Shown here one piece after another: positions 23,601 through 36,100 of a stretch of 64,000 nucleotides of DNA; position 1 is the first letter of the stretch; the number at the start of each line of letters is the position of its first letter. The stretch spans positions 15,640,040-15,704,039 of the forward strand of contig NC_045145.1 in NCBI RefSeq assembly GCF_008831285.2. The letters run 5' to 3'. Below the pieces are notes generated by a model. The model ran no database searches, had not been told where the DNA came from, and worked only from the letters and a program-made list of their open reading frames with translations. The position numbers and the translations under genes are program-made. The DNA is from Nymphaea colorata (lineage: Eukaryota > Streptophyta > Magnoliopsida > Nymphaeales > Nymphaeaceae).

Positions 23601-26401
23601 GTAACTTATGATTCTTTATGGTATTCTTCATTTTGGAAGTTATCAAGTTGACCTACATTTCCCTGTTTTTTAGTGCCATAGCATTCTTGTGTAGTGGTAA
23701 TATCAGAAGTATTTGATACATATACAAGTGTAAGCATTGCCTTTCTGAAAGTCTAGGTTTTAAATTATGAATATATTTACCATCAGTTCTTAACATTCCT
23801 CCACATTATGTTCAGGTGTAACCAGTTATGTTTCTGTTCGGTCAAGGGAAATGTGACTTCTGACCCTGCTTTCCTCATTTTTTTAAATGATTTGTGCATA
23901 TGTGAGCAACATGAGCATGATAGATATGTATGAGCTTTTTATTGTGCAAACTTTTTTTGTTAATCATAATCGAGCTCATAAGTACAACACCATGATGGCT
24001 TATTTCATGGAAGCAGTCATATCCTTGAAGATGCTTTTACATGAGAAAAAGATTTTTTATAATGTGAAAGTTCTATTATATATTCCAATGAAGCATTCCA
24101 AGTCAACTTGGAGATGGTAGAGTGGTTTATGGTTGTTTGCCATATTGTTTAGCTTCTTGATCTCAATCACCAACTTGCACCTTTCTGGGTTTCAAGGCTT
24201 GGTTCTTCTGTATTTTCAGATTTATAATTGATCATTTTTGTTATTTATGTCCCTTTACTTATTCTAGCATTTGGATCCTTGTCCTGTTTTTGTGGAAGCA
24301 GCAGGAATAGTGTTTTTTTTACTCATCGAAAAGATTGTAAGGTATGTTGAAGGCGCCTCAGGAAAAGAGGGACTGCATCCCGGTCATCATACTCATCACC
24401 ACCGACCAAGAGGCAAAATTACTAAGAAGCATGAGGAGACCAATGATCACCTGGATCATGCATTGGCTGACAAGAGGAAAAGCAAATCGGAAGCAGCATC
24501 TGAGACGGAAATAGCGGATGGAGTGTCCAGTGAAACTACAAATGATTCTCAAAACACACTTCATAAGGTTGGGCCTTTTCTTAGCCAATGTATCATTCAT
24601 TTTTTTAGTTTCATGATTTTCTTCATGCATGAGTATGGGTTATTTTCATGCATATTTTTTTGTGTTCTGCTCAATTTGTTCCGCTGCTGCTTAATAAATG
24701 AAGATTAAGATATTAGAACAGTTAAACTGTTGCAGACCAACTTTTTAGAGTTTACACTTATAGCCCGTTTATAGATGATAATTTTTGTTTCTCATACTGG
24801 AGAAGATATTGTTCTGACTGGCATACTAATTTAACTGCCGCCGTTTGTAGCCCTACTTTGGGCAATCTGTTTTGTCCAAAATGATCCTTCTCAGTTCACC
24901 AGTCGTTCTTTGGCTGACTGGAAGCTAGAAATACCTGATGACTTTGACTGTAACCTTTATGTGTAACGAGCTTTTCTACTTCTGGCATCCTGTATTCTGC
25001 ATTTATGGATGTCCTGTTGTTTCTTCTCCAGATTTGTCACCCTTGCAGCCATGCTCTTACGTTTTCATGAGTTGTCTGATTCTTGTGGGTTTCATGAAAG
25101 GAAATTGTGAACATGTTCCTGTTTAGCAACTAGGCTCTCTTTACAGCTGAGTTGTAAATTTGATGTAGTAATATTGCAGATTCTTCTGTGCAGAGAAGAG
25201 GCCCCATTGAACTCGATGAAAATGAGAAGAAAGTGCCAAATTCTTCAAAAAATGATGTCAGTGCAGTTCCTGATTTGACTGATGAACATCTGTCCAATCA
25301 GCCTTCAAACCTAGTATTTGGGTATCTCAATTTATTCTCTGATGGTGTGGTAAGCCTTCCTTCACTAAAGCAGTTCCGATTTCAAACAGATGATCAGCTT
25401 GATCTTATGTAGCTAACATGATTTTGTGAATAATGCAGCACAACTTTACAGATGGAATGGCTTTAGGAAGTGCCTTCTTACTTCATGGTTCCGTTGGTGG
25501 CTGGTCCCGAACACTCTTTCTGCTTGCACATGAGCTTCCTCAAGAGGTTATTTTCTTTTTCCTATTTTCTTGATTCGGCTACCCGTGATGCAATTTTTGT
25601 TCCGTTGGGAACAGGTTGAAGGTTCTGCGGGTATAATTGCTGATTTCATGTGACTTTGGAATCATTGTTCTCATGAATAGACGCATACACTAGCATCTCA
25701 CTTAGAGGATGGTCTCTTTAATCTTCTTTGATTTCGACAACGATCTTTGCAGGGTTTTGACAATATTCCGTATTGTCTTGGAAACTTATAGTGGCTCCTC
25801 TTTTTGGCTATGCAGGTAGGAGATTTTGGGATCTTGGTCAGATCAGGTTTCAGTGTCTTTGAAGCTCTTTTTTCAATTTTTTATCGGCATTGGTGGCACT
25901 GGCAGGAACTGCACTGGTGAGAAGATGGGATGCCTTCTTTATTGTTGGTTCAGTGAACTATAAAAGGTGCATGATTCTTAATTGAAATCGTTTTATGCAG
26001 GCTTTGACATTGGGACAAGACCCAGGGCATTCTTCTTTGATCGAGGTAAATTGATTGTTTTATGTAAATTTTAGAGGGCTGTTTCATCGGTTAAATAACC
26101 ACGTCACTCCCTGTAGCAAACTGGTGCAGAACATCCAGTAGATGGTTTACTGGGGAAATCATTCCCAACCTTTTTTGCAGATTAACGGCTTTTTATTTTA
26201 GCAAGGATTTCAAATAGAAAAATGTTGAAGTTCAAGTACTTTATGCAGGGATTTACGGCAGGTGGCTTCATCTATATTGCTGTAGCTGGAGTTCTCCCGG
26301 AAATGAATAGTGGAGATTCAAGTTTTAGGAGTACAACGACTCAGCTGATCTCCTTAATTTTGGGCATGTCTGTTGCCCTTTGTATATCTTTGTACGAGTG
26401 A
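20654..26401 (+). CDS. IAR1: IAR1-like ZIP/KE4 metal transporter, 11 exons, about 488 aa, with a frame break in exon 9
   Basis: This is a homologue of Arabidopsis IAR1 (IAA-alanine resistance 1), a ZIP/KE4-family secretory-membrane transporter proposed to move zinc or similar metals and to affect auxin-conjugate hydrolysis. Exons: 20654-20975, 21120-21203, 21340-21389, 21976-22027, 23334-23462, 24302-24567, 25194-25349, 25439-25546, 25816-25916, 26001-26045, 26249-26401 (TGA). The ATG at 20654 gives a signal peptide (MAVWTLLIFHLLAFSS), then a His-rich segment, then RAMGCSMLVSMASLICL, LFGAGAMLGDAFLHQLPHAF, a second His-rich loop, GIVFFLLIEKIVRYVE, a charged loop, GYLNLFSDGVHNFTDGMALG, LLAHELPQEVGDFGILVRSG, and EGFTAGGFIYIAVAGVLPEMN to the end. 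HNFTDG and HELPQE are the metal-site motifs. Exon 9 is 101 nt where 102 is needed. A six-T run (about 25868-25873) is one T short of the frame encoding FFNFLSALVALAGTAL. As written, the protein stops early in exon 10. This is either a real mutation or an assembly error. Confidence 0.9.
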
Positions 26402-26887
26402 AATACGTACGCGCTTATACTGTAGTCATTTTTATTGTCACTCCACAGCTTTGTTGTATTTTCGTTGAAAACCTTGAGTCGCATGGATTCACATTTTCTT
26501 TATGTGAAAAAGAAAAATTTTAGAGAATACATTCAAAGCAGTTGTTCTTGCATCTTATTTTTTATCTTTCACCTCACTGCAATAAAGAAGGAAAAGGGAA
26601 GCAGATTGCTGGAACATCTGAATTTATGAAGAGGAAGTAAACAGAAAACGGTGGCGCAGAATACCTTTTGGTTGTCAGATGTTCTCCTGAAGTTCTCATT
26701 ATACATGGACAACATTAATTGTTAACATCTTGACTCTAAATAAAAGCGAAGGGAAAAGGGTAGCTGCTGGGCATATGACATGACGTATGAACAGGAACAG
26801 AAACTAAAAAGAAAATGTTGGCCGAGTACTTTTCTGGGTGTTGAAGATCTTCTCTAATTATACATTGGCAACCGTCGATTGTTAAAA
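26402..26887. repeat. Diverged tandem duplication between two convergent genes
   Basis: Two units of about 158 bp lie head to tail: about 26581-26738 and 26739-26898. Both begin AATAAA followed by GAAGG or GAAGGG and AAAAGGG, and a nearby TGCTGG. Both end with ATTATACAT, then GGACAACATTAATTGTTAAC in the first and GGCAACCGTCGATTGTTAAA in the second, then a short GACTCTAAA or GAGTCCAAA. The region is the 3' flank of IAR1. The second unit extends into the last codons of the minus-strand gene ending at 26888. Confidence 0.7.
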
Positions 26888-27140
26888 TCATGAGTCCAAA
26901 TCATTGCTTTCTTGGAGCATTTTGATGATGTGCTGCTCTGGTGCGCTAAACGAGGGAAAGATGACATGATCACGGGGGTTCGTCTGATGCCTCTTGCGTA
27001 CTGCCTGCATCGGATGCTCTGTGGTTGTCGCGTCTTCCTTCATCACTGGAATGTCTGTCTTCCTCCGCATTCCTTCTGCGAATCGCTCTTTCCATATCCG
27101 TCCATCCTGTAAACACGGCAACAGCATAAGCATTAAATAC

Positions 27141-27171
<31 letters not shown>

Positions 27172-29221
27172 CCCGCGTGTAAACACGCAGCCGCACACGA
27201 GGGGGACACGGGTGCAAGCGCGCAGCTTGTGATTAATGCGATATACTGCAAATCAAATTCCTTAAGGTTGAACTTGGGAATCCTCTGCCCATCGCCCACC
27301 TTTATCTTAGGGTTTGAATAGCTTAATTTCATATACGATTGCTATTAAGCCCTGTTTGGTTGGAGGGAAAGGAAAAGAATGGAAAGGGAAGGGAAGGAAA
27401 GAGAAAGGGAAGGGAAGGGAATGGAATGAAAAGAGGTGATTATAAAAGCTTGTTTGAATAAAAGTGAATGGAATGGAAAGGGAACAATACAATTTATAAT
27501 AATACCCTCAATAGTCAAAAAGTTGAGAGGTAGGGAGAAAAAAACGTGGAGGGGTATTGTGGGCAGTCAACACTTTTGTACTTACTCCCTTTCCTTTCCC
27601 TCCCAATCCGTCCGATTTGGGAGAGATTGAATTTACACTATACAATCCTTTCCTTTCCTTTCCTTTCCTTTCCCTTCCCTCCCATCTAAACTGACTTTCT
27701 CTCTTTCCTTTTCTTTCCCTCCTTTCTAATTAGCCAACCAAACACAGGAGGGATTGCTGAATCCCTCCATTTCCCTCCCTTTCCTTCCAACCAAACAGGC
27801 CCTAAGGACGACAATTGCTTTTAGTACAGATTCTAGGTTCTGGGAAGACGTGAACTAGTGAATCTAATCGAAAACGATGGGCCTCCCTGAACAGCACTTT
27901 CTATACGCTCGTGAAGCAGCTACGCGCAAAACAATTGCATGACTAGTTTCTGCTGTGGCTTAAGTCAGTCGGGTCCAAAGCCGAGGATTTGCAGTAGACC
28001 CCTTCAAAAACCAACATAAAGTTGAACTGTAATGTGCACATCCCTGAAGGACTTTCAGGCAGGCATCATCAATTTAAAAATCTCTGAGGAATAGCTCTAC
28101 GCCCTGATAATACTTCTTGGGACATATCTGCACGTACTCCTCTCCTTAATCCGAACCTGCACTGTTGGTCATCTTCTTCACCTAAGAACCCAGTGTCTGG
28201 TTACATCAATTCAATAACTATAAAAATAGTTTCAGCAAAAATAAAAACTGCCATGTGGTACCATAAAATAGAACTAAATAGTGCATCTCAACAACATGAT
28301 GCGCAATCACTATTTCCATCAAGAGATGAAGATGTCCAACTTTCTAAGTTCTTAATCGAGTGTACAGTGTTTTTTTCTACCAAACAGCTCGGGTTGCAAC
28401 TAAATGAAAAAACAAAAACGAAAAGGAACCCAACGAACAGAAGGGGAAAAGAAGAGGCAGAAAATGACAACGCATAAGAGATACACGAAACCATAGCACA
28501 GCGAAGGACAAAGACAGAAGAGAGCAGGTTTCCTTTCACACACAAAGATGACAGAGTATAAAAAGGCTCTCCCAATAAGAGAAAAAATTCTTGTAAACAA
28601 AGAAAAACAAGCTTACATTTAGTATTGATGGCTCCGGCATCGGGCATTTTACAGGTTGATCGTTGTCTCGAGGCTCGGTCGGATGATCAATCGGCTTAAA
28701 CTCAACTCCCAATTGCATTGCACGGACACCACTAAGAGAAGGCACCAGAACTACCATCTCTCCATCAGGAGCTGTCCTCTCCTTGTCTTCCTGCTGACAT
28801 TTCCACACATGCCACCACTAATAAGCAACCGCATTTCCAATCCAAACAAAGAAACCAAAATACAGAAAAACTCATAATATTGATCCATTCATTATTGAAA
28901 ACATAAACAGGAACCAGAAAAACCTTACAAATCCTTCCCCAAATTGAACACCCATCACAGAGATCATGTCATTGCCAAACAAGAACTCAAACCAAGCTTC
29001 ATATAGAAACAATGGAAAAGGAATGGAAAAACAACAAGGCAGGTAGTGCACTCACGCAAGAAGATGCAGAAGCATAGAAAAAGAGAAAGTGGCAAAGAGA
29101 ATAAAGGCGGGGAGGGAGAAAAAGTGGGGAAAATGGCCATGAAAAGCAGTACCAGCGATGAGTGGGGTCGCGGTTGAGCATTCGTCCTGTGTCCTGAAAT
29201 CCTTGAGAAAATACCCACCAT
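26888..29221 (-). CDS. Plant-specific protein of unknown function (MVGIFSR type), 3 exons, 153 aa
   Basis: Exons on the minus strand are 29221-29153 (ATG), 28790-28617 and 27106-26888 (TGA). All are phase 0 with GT-AG introns and total 462 nt. The protein begins MVGIFSRISGHRTNAQPRP. Its middle carries GVEFKPIDHPTEPRDNDQP, then VKCPMPEPSILN joined to DGRIWKERF, and later DIPVMKED and IFPSFSAPEQHI. I recall an uncharacterised land-plant family with the same order (FKP..HP.EP.DNDQP, C.LPEPSILNDGRIWKER, a basic-Ser C terminus). No catalytic motif, membrane span or signal peptide is visible, and I assign no function. Intron 2 is 1.5 kb and contains the foldback MITE at 27348-27802. The gene faces IAR1 tail to tail. 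Confidence 0.8.
27348..27802. mobile_element. Foldback MITE (PIF/Harbinger- or hAT-like) in an intron
   Basis: Terminal inverted repeats are AGCCCTGTTTGGTTGGAGGG on the left and, reverse complemented, GGGCCTGTTTGGTTGGAAGG on the right. The flanks are TTA and TAA, which suggests a Tourist-like TWA target. The interior is a long imperfect inverted repeat made of GGAAAGG words on the left and CCTTTCC words on the right, so the whole 455 bp can fold back. There is no coding sequence. It lies inside intron 2 of the minus-strand gene at 26888-29221. Confidence 0.75.
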
Positions 29222-29230
29222 TATTGCCTG

Positions 29231-29269
<39 letters not shown>

Positions 29270-30717
29270 ATTTTTACCACAAACAGATATAGAAAAGAAG
29301 CAGCAGTTTTCTCTGCAGTTTCTTCTTTTTTCCTCCTTTTATAAACAGAACAGTACAGAGCACTAAGGGCGTGTCGGTGATCGTTCTCCTTTACATTATA
29401 TTTTTCTCTGTAGTTTGTGCCGTAGTGCGGGAAACTGTCTGTAATTTCGAAGGAAGCCTCAAATTTTATATAGCAGCGTCTGCCGCTGCACCTCCATCCA
29501 GAATTTTGAATCAAACTCCTATACTATATTCAACGGAGGAGAGGTGACTGTCTCCTCCCACTCTTTGACAAAACCAACTTCCTCACTTGCTATCGAATCC
29601 GTAGAATAAGTAATCAGACTATCTTAGCACACCTGCATCTGTGGAGTAAAATTTTCCACAAAAAAAAATCCACCTTTTCTTTTCGAATGGCAGGTCTGTC
29701 CGCATCAACCTGACTTTCGGGATCTTGCTAACTTAGCACATCACTGCTGCCAACTTTTTCTTTTTCCTACGCGGTGGATATTTTGTTTCCACTGCAGTAC
29801 CTCTCTTCTCCATATTTTGTCACCGCTTTAGTGCGGAAGTTGGTTCCTGGCTATTCACCAGTTGAAATGAACAGCTAAGCGATTAGAACGAAACAAGCAT
29901 GTTACATCCTTTGCCATCTGTAAAATATATCTATTAAATTGGACAGGAGGAGAAATCCTGACGGTGTCATATTTACATTTAGACGAAGAAGAGAGATGTT
30001 TTGCGTTGCTTTTGAAATTCACTCAGCTGGTCAGGGAAACATATTTGCTTCCTTCTCCTCTTCCAGGGTTTCATTGTTCTTTCCAACTCTTTCCTCTCAA
30101 AGTGCCATGGCCCCTCCCTGTCTCTATTTTGACAGACAAGGAACAGATTCTTTGGGACTCCACAGATTTTTCATGATAGGCTCCTAACTTGCAGTCATGG
30201 ACAAGGATTTCAGCCAGACTGGGATGACAGGGTTGTCCTAGGATTGCCCATTGATTCGACAGGCTCTATGCTCTCTCTCTCTCTTTCGCTGTCCATATAT
30301 ATATATATAAAATATATATGGATGTGCATCTGCTGATACTTTCTAAATCCATTTACAGTTTAACTCTCTTATTTGTCTTCCATTAATATAACGCAGTTAG
30401 CTTGTATCTTCGAGGGTTGGAGAAAAGACCACTGGTTTTAATAATGGCAATAATGGTCGGCAGTGGCAACAATTAGTGAGAAAGAAGTGGAGTTTTGGGG
30501 AAAAGGGAGGGGCAGAGGGCTATAGCTCAACTTGGGTGCCAACTAATATGTTTGCCCGAGACAAAATAATGGAACAAAAGTTCATTGTCACTGAGCCAAA
30601 GTTGGTGAAAATCGCACTCTTTTGTCAGTTTTTGTTAAAGCAGCCTTAGCTGCGGACAAAGTTGTCCTCTTCTGCAAAATTATTACTCATAAGCCAATCA
30701 CAACATGTTAAGCCTAG

Positions 30718-30757
30718 CATGGTAGTATATATATATATATATATATATACTACCATG
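30718..30757. repeat. Perfect 40-bp TA-cored palindrome
   Basis: CATGGTAG, a TA dinucleotide core of 24 bases and CTACCATG form an exact palindrome. The non-TA arms add eight unique bases on each side, so this is more than a simple microsatellite. It can extrude a cruciform or act as a recombination-prone site. Confidence 0.85.
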
Positions 30758-30872
30758 ATAGGCATGGTCCACCAGTTGTTGCCACTCCTTTGGTTTTATA
30801 TGCGTGAGTTTTTGAAAATTGCTTAAACCACACCTTTTAATGTCAACCTATGCTTGCATAGGGTTACACATC

Positions 30873-30964
30873 GAGTTGACACCCATGAGAATCAAACCAA
30901 TAACTAATAACTGGTCCGTCTTCTACTAGTCACTAGTCCAACCAGTTATACCAATCCCTTGGGG
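30873..30964 (-). repeat. tRNA-derived SINE-like head
   Basis: Read on the minus strand, it has GGTATAACTGGTTGGACTAG (A-box-like) and, about 45 bases later, TTGGTTTGATTCTCATGGG (B-box-like). The order and words match the plus-strand copy at 441-522 and the minus-strand copy at about 55951-56018. A further partial copy of the A-box part lies at about 55770-55810. Confidence 0.4.
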
Positions 30965-33182
30965 CCACTCAGATTAATAACTGATATTACATGAGCAAAA
31001 GGTACTCTAATTTAAAGATAGTTGCAGGAGAGAGTCTTATCGTAATCCATGGATTGCAGACATTGAAAATCAGAAATGGGACTAGATTACAGGTAAGCAA
31101 AAGCCGTTAAAAGAGTTTTTACTATTTATCATTTTTCCTTTTTTTTTCAGGGTTCACTTTTCTCCAAATCTCCCAAAAAGAAGAGACACATGAGGTATCA
31201 CATGGATCCTTACAAAGGTGTACATCTGATCACTTTTTGTAAAGCATGATGAGAATTGTGAGAGGTTCTTCAGACTGATTTTTCATGAAAAACAGTGGAG
31301 GGAGCAAGAAACAGGGACGCAGGACCGCAGGTGATTCGGGTTAGGAACAGCTAAATACATTTGGAATAACTTGGTTTTGGATTTAAAGTTTTCCTTCTTG
31401 CTAGCTGTATTGAATATGATCCACATCTAATTCTCAAGGGGTTGAAATGAGCAGCCAGTCTCAGTTCCGAACTCCACTGTAAAATTGTTACAAGGACATT
31501 GATATACATGTTAATGTATAAGAAGACATAGGTTTGATACTCTGGAAAAATGGAGAAGAATAAATGTCTCAAGTCTCAACCCTCAAGCCATGCAATGGAG
31601 AATTTAATCATTAAAAACCAGTTTTGGATCAATTTGAATTCAAATTTAAATCTGCGCGTCACTAGAATAATGTAGTTATATCTAAAAGGAAATACAAGTT
31701 TTTGGCTTACATTTCGTGGAGTCCCTAAGAGGCCGTTTCAATCCGCTGGAACAACACTGAACAGGACAGCCGTGTTAAGGGCACACGGATATCAGTGCCT
31801 CAGCTAAAAACTGCATGCTTAGGCGAGAAAATTAAACATTGAAAAAAAAGAAAAACAAAGAAGATTGTGCCTAGATTCTGTGACGTTTTTATAAATAGTT
31901 TTTAAAAGCAAACTCTCTCTCTCTCTCTATAATATATATATATATATATATATATAACAATGTTTGTTCTAAAAAGTTGTGTGCTACCACTGTCGAACTC
32001 CGGGCTCCAAAACTCCTCTTTTTCTCTTGCGACTAAAACCCGTCCATATTTTGAAAGCTGAGATTCCAACTCGTGGGTCTATCAAAATCGAGTCGTGTCA
32101 AGTCCTATTCGGCTCAGGTTGAGAATATTCAGCCACATGGAAGTGCGATCAGGAAAATTCCCGAGATTTTATCTCCGAAAACATATGGAGTTTTTTCTTT
32201 TTTTCACTTTTGAATCGAACACTTAGAAGGTTACAATTGCCTGACAATCCATAATTAAGTTTTTATGGATATGCCATAAAATAGACGATCTTAGAAAAAA
32301 TTTCCTTAAGGAAACAAATCTCGGCACCAACAACGGATAACAGCCCAAGCTCCCACTTCTAAGAAGAACCCCACGTTTTTATATTTTTCTGAAACATCCC
32401 CACAAAATGGAAAATTTCGCTCGAATACAGGTCTGATAACTCAAGATCTTTACCTGACTTCTTTTCCAGTTTTCCATCTTTTATACTTTTCCGGGAAGTG
32501 GGACAGAGACGTCGATAGATTCCTTCGGGACAGCACTTATCTGGATAAAGATATGTCCAGCTAGGCAGATATACACGCGCTTACTGTCTGCGGATTATTG
32601 CGTGCAATATATATATATTATATATGGAGAGAGAGAAAAAGAGACATGTCCGCATTAACATCTATCAGTCACTTTTGGTGTGTGTGTGTGTGTGTGTATG
32701 GTGCATGCATGTATACGGTGGTGTAGCCTATAGTGCGAAGGTGCCAATTGGATAATCAGGTGCATCCAAATTTCTGTCATTGATCTGCCAAGTTTTTGGT
32801 CAGCACCCATTCGACAAGGGTAAGTAAAAAAACCTGAAGAGATCTAGCAGCGTGCTGCGTGTAGTCTGAAGATGGTACACACATGAGCTTTATACATTGG
32901 CTCGATCAAATGCTCAGATCTACATCACCGCCCACACTGTTAACTATAATCACTGCAAACTGGACGAAGCTGGACTCTCGATTTGGCACATGAGTTGACA
33001 ATTTCTGAAACTGGAAACCAAGGTCCTGACCATCAGTAATAACTATTTTAGAAGATTACTTTAACCTTATCTGGAACTCAAGAGAGTATCAGCCTGTAGC
33101 CGCAGCAGATGAAGCTGGGTATGGTGGTATCATGTTATGTCAAAGAAACCAAAATTAGCCTTGGCACGAAGTCAGTAGCAAA

Positions 33183-36100
33183 TCAAGCAGCCCTTCGGAG
33201 GATCAACGCCAACAAATACCACAGAGCAGCATCGATTGATGACAGTGCTACGATGAGCAGGGCAACAAGCACAAGTGTAAGGATTGCAGTCTTCAGCTGC
33301 CAAATTAAAAAGGATCAGCAATGAGAAACCAAACATACTGGTAGATGATGATATGCTGAATTAAGGTGACAAAAAGGTGTAATATACATCTAACCTGAAA
33401 CAGCCAGAAAAAAAAGAGATCAAATGCAGCAGCAGAAATAAAAACTAGTCTGAACAAACAGGAATGCCACAGGTTTCACTTTTCAAGAATGGACAATTTG
33501 GCTGTGCTTTAAAACCAAGAATAGGTTCACTTACTTTGAAATAGATTAGTTACTTTCAACATGGATTTCTTTTAAATTTGCTTATCTTTTACTAAAAGGC
33601 AAAAGCCATCCTGCATCTGCTTCATTCAGACCATTCAAAACTATTATCATCATTTCTTTGGAGAAAGAATGAGGATGCATAAACTTTCTTGTAGGGCTCC
33701 TGATAACTATCTTTGACAAACAATCATATTTCTTGAATGTTGATGCTCACAAAAATGACGCATTTAGATGTTCAGTGTAGGATAAAGATGATGTAGGGAC
33801 TGGAAAAATGCAATAAGATGTTCGGTGCAGGATAAACATTTTTAAAACGACCTCATGCTTCAGAAGCAAAGTATCATCTCTCCCACCACTGATCAGACAC
33901 TATTGGTCTCAAAAGTAACAGGTGAAACCGTGAAAGTGCAAGAACTCCACTCAGTAACTTTCAGAAATAAATGTGTGCAAAAAACCCTCCCAACATTGGT
34001 CAAATGGGATATCCATAGATTGATATTCCTTTACAACAAAACAGACAAAAATTACAACTGAAAGTGGAGTTCAAAATAAGCTAGAAATTCACATCCAAAG
34101 GAAATAACCAGTCCCAATCTACACGCCTATCAGTCCCAATCTACACGCCTATCACAAAGGTCAGAAGCCTGAGTGTTTAGCTGAACAAAGGCATTTTGGT
34201 TTCTTAATGTGACAAGCTCATAGTATCTGCTATTCCAGCTCTACAGGAATGTATTTCTTGAAAGTAATTCCTCAGCTGTACTTCATTTTGTTGAGTCATA
34301 AGACTGCTTCATTTACACAAATCCAATATCAAAGTAATTGGAAAGATGAGATCAAGAGGTCAACTAACTTCTAAAGGCGTAATCAGGACCATACAAGCAA
34401 CAGTCTTCAAAGTGACTATATGGAGATTCAGCAATTCTCCTCGGCATTTATGCAGCTTATGTGAGTACAATAAATAACACATACTCCTCCATGTGGCAAC
34501 ACAAAAAGATAATATAACTGAAGTCAGAGAAAGATAACTTCTAGATAAATATAACCCATCCTAAATGGTAAGCTGGAATAGTGTGTTTCATTTCCACCAT
34601 TCCTTTCTCACATCCCAAAGCAAACAGAAAATCACTTAGGTTTTGAATGTTTTTCTCAGCAAGGATCAAGAAACTTTAGCAATATATAACTCCTAGACAG
34701 AATGTGGCCTACGGCATAACAGATGCTTACTGGTTCAGTTCTTCATGCAAAGCCTACAGTTCAGCCCTTTGTGAACAGAGTATATGCTGAAAAATGAGCT
34801 GCATCCTTGGAGAAGGGGGAGAAAAGAGACCAGTTTCTTAATAGTATAAGAAGTGGAGACATGGATATTTATCCCATGAAATTTCAGAAGCTTTCAATGC
34901 AAAAGAAAATCTCAGAGTTCCGTTCTATAATTTAGGTAAAAATATAAATTTGAAAAAGTAGCCCATGATAAGCAACCTGAACAGAAGTCTTTTCATGAAA
35001 TAGCTGACAACTCAAGCTCAGGCAGCTAAGTGTGAAGTATTGTATAATAGTAGAGAACCAGAATGCAGCTTATGCAAATACAAAACTTTTCTGATGGTAT
35101 ATTTCTCTTCAAGCCAACAATTTTGGATGGAAGACAACAGAGGGAAAATAACTAACTTCTAAAACCTCCAAGCAGTAGGCAAAAGCCCATGGATGCATCC
35201 TGAATGAGGAATTCATGTTAGAGGATTACTCCAATTATAAGGCTTCAAAACATACTATTCATTGTTAAGTTCCAGGAAAGTAGTCACAGAGCATAACCAA
35301 TGCTCATCAGATATAACAAGGGCACGTTTCTATTTCAAGAGGCATAAAAGACAGCCAAATGATTATCACATTCCTTTTCAGGTTTGAAATGTTTCTTCAG
35401 ATGATGATGAGGAAAGGCAACAATAGAAGAGACAGGACAATGGGGAGCTCAAGCATTCCAACTCGTATGTGATAACAACGAACCAATATGTGGCATTGGT
35501 AGCTTTGCAGTTTGACGTCCCTTTTTTTCTTTCTCCAAAAGCCAACTAGGATTTAGCTTGGTAGATACAAGATACTTTAATAAGATATTACAACTCCATG
35601 GATGAGCATATTAGAAATCAATCAGAATGTTCTTGTGGTAGTAAGTTCAAAAGTATTTTGAGATGCAAGGGCTGCTTTAAACATCTATATGAGGAACTAA
35701 AGCAACAGGCGAAGATGCATCTTAGATCAATTGCTGTTGCGGTAGCTTGGTCTAGCAGGATAGTAAGCATTGCTGCATTGCAATATAACAGCATTTAATG
35801 CACCATTGCTCTGTCACGTTAGACCTACATGGCCTTTCCCTTACATATAATTATTCATAAGAGGCACCAAGATTCAATAGGCTGCGATTGCCAATTTTTA
35901 CAAAAGAAGCGCTTAAAATTGCCCTAGGGGAATGCTATTAGGCCCTGCATCGACTTCATCTTCCTCCAAGAGAGATATTCGTTTTGAAGATTCACAGGTA
36001 CAAATATTAACACCTGAACCTGCTGTAAGACCAACAGTGCGACTAGGAATTTTGCATTTCAGGTGGCACTTGCCTGCAGCACAAACTCAGAAAAAGCAGT

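Larger units (their letters stand above)
29222..33182. other. Intergenic region with a TA palindrome and a SINE-like fragment
   Basis: No supported gene. The left end is the promoter side of the minus-strand gene starting at 29221 and holds a CT run. Open frames near 29939-30187 have no recognisable family or splice partners. The stretch also contains short TA palindromes (about 30294-30324, 30718-30757), a SINE-like head (30873-30964), CT/TA microsatellites near 31912-31956 and a GT run near 32680-32698. The last part is the 3' flank of the SecE-like gene. Confidence 0.55.

Noticed and set aside
29939-30187. Two overlapping plus-strand ORFs near the promoter of the minus-strand gene
   Set aside because: No family motif and no consistent codon pattern. 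Most likely chance frames.
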